Assembly (NCBI RefSeq): GCF_037975245.1
Contig: NC_092564.1
Location: forward strand, 17,223,484-17,285,483
Direction of reading: 5' to 3'
Source: Apostichopus japonicus
Taxonomy: Eukaryota > Echinodermata > Holothuroidea > Aspidochirotida > Stichopodidae
DNA length: 62,000 bases
In this document: one piece after another, positions 60,718 through 62,000 of the stretch
Layout: each line of letters opens with the position of its first letter
Numbering within the stretch: the stretch's first letter is position 1
The notes under the pieces: generated by a model
What the model was told of the DNA's origin: nothing
The model's database searches: none
The model's input: only the letters and a program-made list of their open reading frames with translations
Program-made: the position numbers and the translations under genes

Positions 60718-62000
60718 CTGAAATGAGAAGAAACAAAACATGCAATGATTTCCATGTAACAGCATTGTAAGTCCCTGGTTTTCCATAATGTCCGTTGTCT
60801 GCCGATTTTGTTAAATAAATGACAATAGCCGGTCTTTCGATTCAGGTTCCATAAGTCGTCTTCCTTTTGAGAAAATTGGGAGATGGAGGAGTATTTGTTT
60901 ACATTTTATTCTCCCATTTCTGGTATTCTCCGATTTTTTTTCTCCAATATGTAGCAACGAAATCCATCTTCATCTTCACGTGGGCATTTTGCGATAACAA
61001 CGCCTTGCTTTCCTTAGCAGACACGTACTTATAAAGATTCTTGTGCATATCATGTAAATTAAATTACAAAAGAAACAACGATTACAGTCAAAGAGTTCCA
61101 CACCATGCGCCTCCACAATCGTCATATGCAGAGCTTCGTCGTTTGCGCATGCGTGTGTTTAAATGATTGCCTTTAGAAAATGTTACTGCGTTTCGCTCCC
61201 TATAACCAGATTTGCGGATTTTTGCATTTAATTTCGGCAACTCCTCTTCAGCCTTCCTGACCCCCAAAATCTGACAATTTCATTGTTCTTTCTTTCACAA
61301 AAAAATATATTTGATGGAAGGTATCTGGCAACAGCAATGTTATTGTGACAACTTGGAGATTGGTTTTCTATCAATAATAACATCATTTATTGACAGAGAA
61401 AAATTATTTTCCTCTAAGAGTGAATGACAGATTTAGGAAGCCTTGATTCGAAAGTAAATGTAATAGTTCACATACATTGTTTACCACTGAGAGCAGTGGC
61501 GTAGGAAGGTACTTTTGAGTGGGGGGGCTGAAGACTGATGGCCGGCCTGGGGGAGGGGTCTAAGGGGAGGGGTGTCCCCCTCCCCTTTGGAATTTTTTGC
61601 ATTTCCAGGTGGCCTCAGATGCAATTTGGTGCAATATAGCACACTTCAACACCCACTCCTTTTTGTAAACTTAATTTTGTATTTTCACCTGGCCTTAGAT
61701 GCAATTTGGTGCTCCAAATGAGATTTTTTTTTCTCATTTGGAAATGAAAAAGGGGTTTTCTGACTTGCGGAGCGGGGGGGGGCGGAATGATACTTCCGCC
61801 CCTCCACATTTTTCACTGGGGGGGCTGGCGCCCCCCCAGCCCCCCCGGTTCCTACGCCCTTGACTGAGAGGTTACCTCTCTTACTCGAGAAAGAAATCAA
61901 GATGGTTTGCTAAGCAAAAGGTGATCCAACAACCCTAAGTAAGGTGAAAAGCAAGATGTAGAAATGTTTTTTTTTTCTTCTTTTGTCAAGAGTATTGCTG
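60718..62000. other. Intron or 5' region of copy 5
   Basis: No exon with the LWTxxMWILGMIDW motif before a GTAAGT donor is seen on the - strand. The stretch holds the second GC-rich TIR element (61,493-61,862) and otherwise unremarkable AT-rich DNA. Confidence 0.55.
61493..61862 (-). mobile_element. GC-rich non-autonomous TIR element, copy 2
   Basis: Reverse-oriented near-identical partner of 14,001-14,374. It starts GCAGTGGCGTAGGAAGGTAC and ends GGTTCCTACGCCCTTG, with the same GGCCGGCC core, the AAATGAG hairpin and the doubled GATGCAATTTGGTGC. Frames across it are artefacts. Confidence 0.8.

Noticed and set aside
1-62000. CRISPR array, operon or phage-type system
   Set aside because: Introns, SINEs and microsatellites show a eukaryotic genome; no regularly spaced repeat-spacer structure is present.

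Overview
The window is animal nuclear DNA, not bacterial or viral. Short exons with GT/AG boundaries are separated by kilobase-scale AT-rich introns. There are long TA and other microsatellites, tRNA-derived SINEs, a Penelope-like element with a GIY-YIG domain, a solo LTR and GC-rich TIR elements. The repeat content and protein types suggest a marine invertebrate, and an echinoderm or another ambulacrarian is my best guess. That assignment is inference.

Left part (about 1-26,300, + strand): the 3' two thirds of a PDE11-type cyclic-nucleotide phosphodiesterase gene. Eleven exons between 810 and 24,703 can be placed by splice signals, intron phase and protein similarity. They join in one frame and cover the end of the GAF-B linker and the whole HD-type catalytic domain (HNxxH, HDLDHRG, the later metal Asp and the invariant Gln are all present). 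The N-terminal GAF exons lie left of the window. The last exon is uncertain; 24,947-25,143 is my favoured candidate. The introns hold a SINE, a TTCTTG hexamer array, a second SINE with a TA tail, a Penelope 3' remnant, two related MITEs, a 370-bp GC-rich TIR element, several tandem duplications and a nested palindrome.

Middle (about 26,300-28,680): intergenic DNA with no gene that I can support.

Right part (28,680-60,717, - strand): a head-to-tail tandem array of seven members of one multipass membrane protein family. Each complete member has two coding exons. Exon 1 is 160 bp (53 codons plus 1 nt) and encodes a conserved hydrophobic WILGMIDW segment. Exon 2 is about 1.1 kb and encodes seven membrane segments with almost no C-terminal tail. 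The charge pattern predicts a cytoplasmic N-terminus and an extracellular C-terminus, the reverse of a GPCR. This is the topology of the insect gustatory/odorant receptor-like (GRL, 7TMIC) superfamily, so I propose a lineage-specific expansion of GR-like channels or chemoreceptors. From left to right: a decayed pseudogene (28,680-29,793), a one-frameshift copy (31,981-34,402), a copy with an intact exon 2 but a stop in exon 1 (36,380-39,777), two intact near-identical copies (41,778-45,192 and 47,206-50,585), an intact divergent copy (53,356-56,415) and a divergent copy whose exon 1 lies beyond the window (59,603-60,717).

The four middle units (frameshift copy, copies 1-3) are recent duplicates of about 4.4-5.4 kb that include intergenic DNA. 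Transposon insertions with target duplications, and matching empty sites in sister units, give a relative history. Shared variants show that copy 3 is a mosaic of copy-1-like and copy-2-like sequence, as expected from gene conversion or unequal crossing-over.
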